Shown here: positions 5,395 to 6,055 of the stretch, one piece after another
How the letters are laid out: each line of letters begins with the position of its first letter
How positions within the stretch are numbered: position 1 is the stretch's first letter
From: an uncultured Oscillospiraceae bacterium
GTDB taxonomy: Bacteria > Bacillota > Clostridia > Oscillospirales > Oscillospiraceae
NCBI GenBank assembly: GCA_910584835.1
Contig: CAJUEG010000116.1
Location: forward strand, 1 to 6,055
Length of the DNA: 6,055 nucleotides
Direction: 5' to 3'
The notes under the pieces: generated by a model
What the model was told of the DNA's origin: nothing
Seen by the model: the letters and a program-made list of their open reading frames with translations, nothing else
Databases searched by the model: none
Program-made: the position numbers and the translations under genes

Positions 5395-6055
5395 TTACAG
5401 ATCATCCTTTTTGTAGTCCCGGAATCCTTCGCCCAGCACCTCGTGGGCGTCGCACACGATGAGAAAGGCGGCGGGATCGACCCCCTTCACAGCGGCCTTG
5501 ATGGCGGCGATCTCCCGCTGTTTGAAGGCGCACATGAGCACGTTTTTCTCCGCGCCGGTATATGCGCCCTGGCCGTGGAGGATGGTCACCCCCCGGTCCA
5601 TCTGGTTCACCAAGATGTGGGATATCTCCCTGTTCTTGTCGCTGATGATATAGGCCACCTTGGCGTTATCCATGCCGTAGAGCACTCCGTCCATGACGAT
5701 GGACGCGATATACAGCGCCACCAGCCCGTACATGGCGGCCTTCAGTGTTCCAAACACCGCCGCCACCGCCAGAATCACCGCCAGGTCGATTCCCATAAGC
5801 AGCTTGCCCATGGGAAGCCACGCCAGCTTCAGCTTGAGAAGCCGGGCCAGCAGGTCGGTGCCGCCGGTGGTAGCCCCCTGCTGGAACACCAGCCCCAGGG
5901 ACAGCCCCATCAGCACGCCGCCGAAAATGCACGCCAGCATGGGGTCCATGGGCTGCCAGTCATACAGCGGGGTGAGCACATCAATGAACGCCGAGGAGAT
6001 GAACATGGCGTACAGCGACGACACCAGCAGCCGCCCGCCGATGAGCTTCCACCCC
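5395..6055 (-). CDS. YitT-family membrane protein (DUF161/DUF2179), 5'-truncated by window edge
   Basis: YitT-family proteins are integral membrane proteins of Firmicutes whose substrate is not established. 219 residues plus TAA are visible. The frame stays open to the right edge through GWKLIGGRLL, typical of the middle of the first part of the family, so the GTG at 6024 is internal and roughly the first 70 residues are missing. Hydrophobic segments lie at visible residues about 4-30, 38-58, 84-103 and 105-125, with the family signature ATTGGTDLLARLL at about 61-73. The cytoplasmic DUF2179 domain spans about 140-210: RGVTILHGQGAYTG, a NVLMCAFKQREI strand-helix, and the closing DAHEVLGEGF. 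The C-terminal tail is charged (RDYKKDD). The next gene on the strand begins only after the repeat array, so co-transcription is uncertain. Confidence 0.92.
   Translation of the reverse strand, partial: GWKLIGGRLLVSSLYAMFISSAFIDVLTPLYDWQPMDPMLACIFGGVLMGLSLGLVFQQGATTGGTDLLARLLKLKLAWLPMGKLLMGIDLAVILAVAAVFGTLKAAMYGLVALYIASIVMDGVLYGMDNAKVAYIISDKNREISHILVNQMDRGVTILHGQGAYTGAEKNVLMCAFKQREIAAIKAAVKGVDPAAFLIVCDAHEVLGEGFRDYKKDDL

Overview
The window looks like chromosome from a GC-rich, endospore-forming member of the Clostridia. Oscillospiraceae-type bacteria (the Flavonifractor/Oscillibacter neighbourhood) are my best guess. The evidence is the pair spoIIAB-sigF (the forespore sigma-factor switch), a YitT-type membrane protein, strong AGGAGG-like ribosome binding sites, and heavy G/C use at third codon positions. 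The genus is inference.

Layout. Positions 1-1075 (+ strand) hold the 3' end of spoIIAB and the whole of sigF, overlapping as ATGA, and ending in a hairpin terminator that also serves the convergent gene. Everything to the right is on the - strand. Read in its direction of transcription (right to left) it holds: a YitT-family membrane protein cut by the window edge (5395-6055); a ~420-bp non-coding array of about three ~140-bp hairpin-bearing repeats (4971-5394); a ~394-residue lipoprotein with what looks like a dead transglutaminase-like domain (3759-4943); a hairpin combined with a strong promoter (3697-3757); glutaminyl-tRNA synthetase glnS (1983-3671); and a less GC-rich gene for a possible HEXXH zinc metallopeptidase (1138-1923) that is probably read through from glnS.

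How the genes work together. SpoIIAB and SigF are a kinase/anti-sigma factor and its target. The other genes show no single pathway. glnS and the peptidase gene may share a transcript, because no terminator lies in the 59 bp between them. The lipoprotein gene and yitT are separated by the repeat array, whose hairpins could end the yitT transcript.

Most unusual: the tandem repeat array. Its two left copies are nearly identical. The third has a different sequence but keeps the long hairpin, including a paired G-to-A/C-to-T change, which suggests that structure rather than sequence is preserved. Second are the promoter whose predicted transcript start lies inside the upstream terminator hairpin, the apparently inactivated transglutaminase fold, and the unassigned HEXXH protein. 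I did not find a clearly new multi-gene system.
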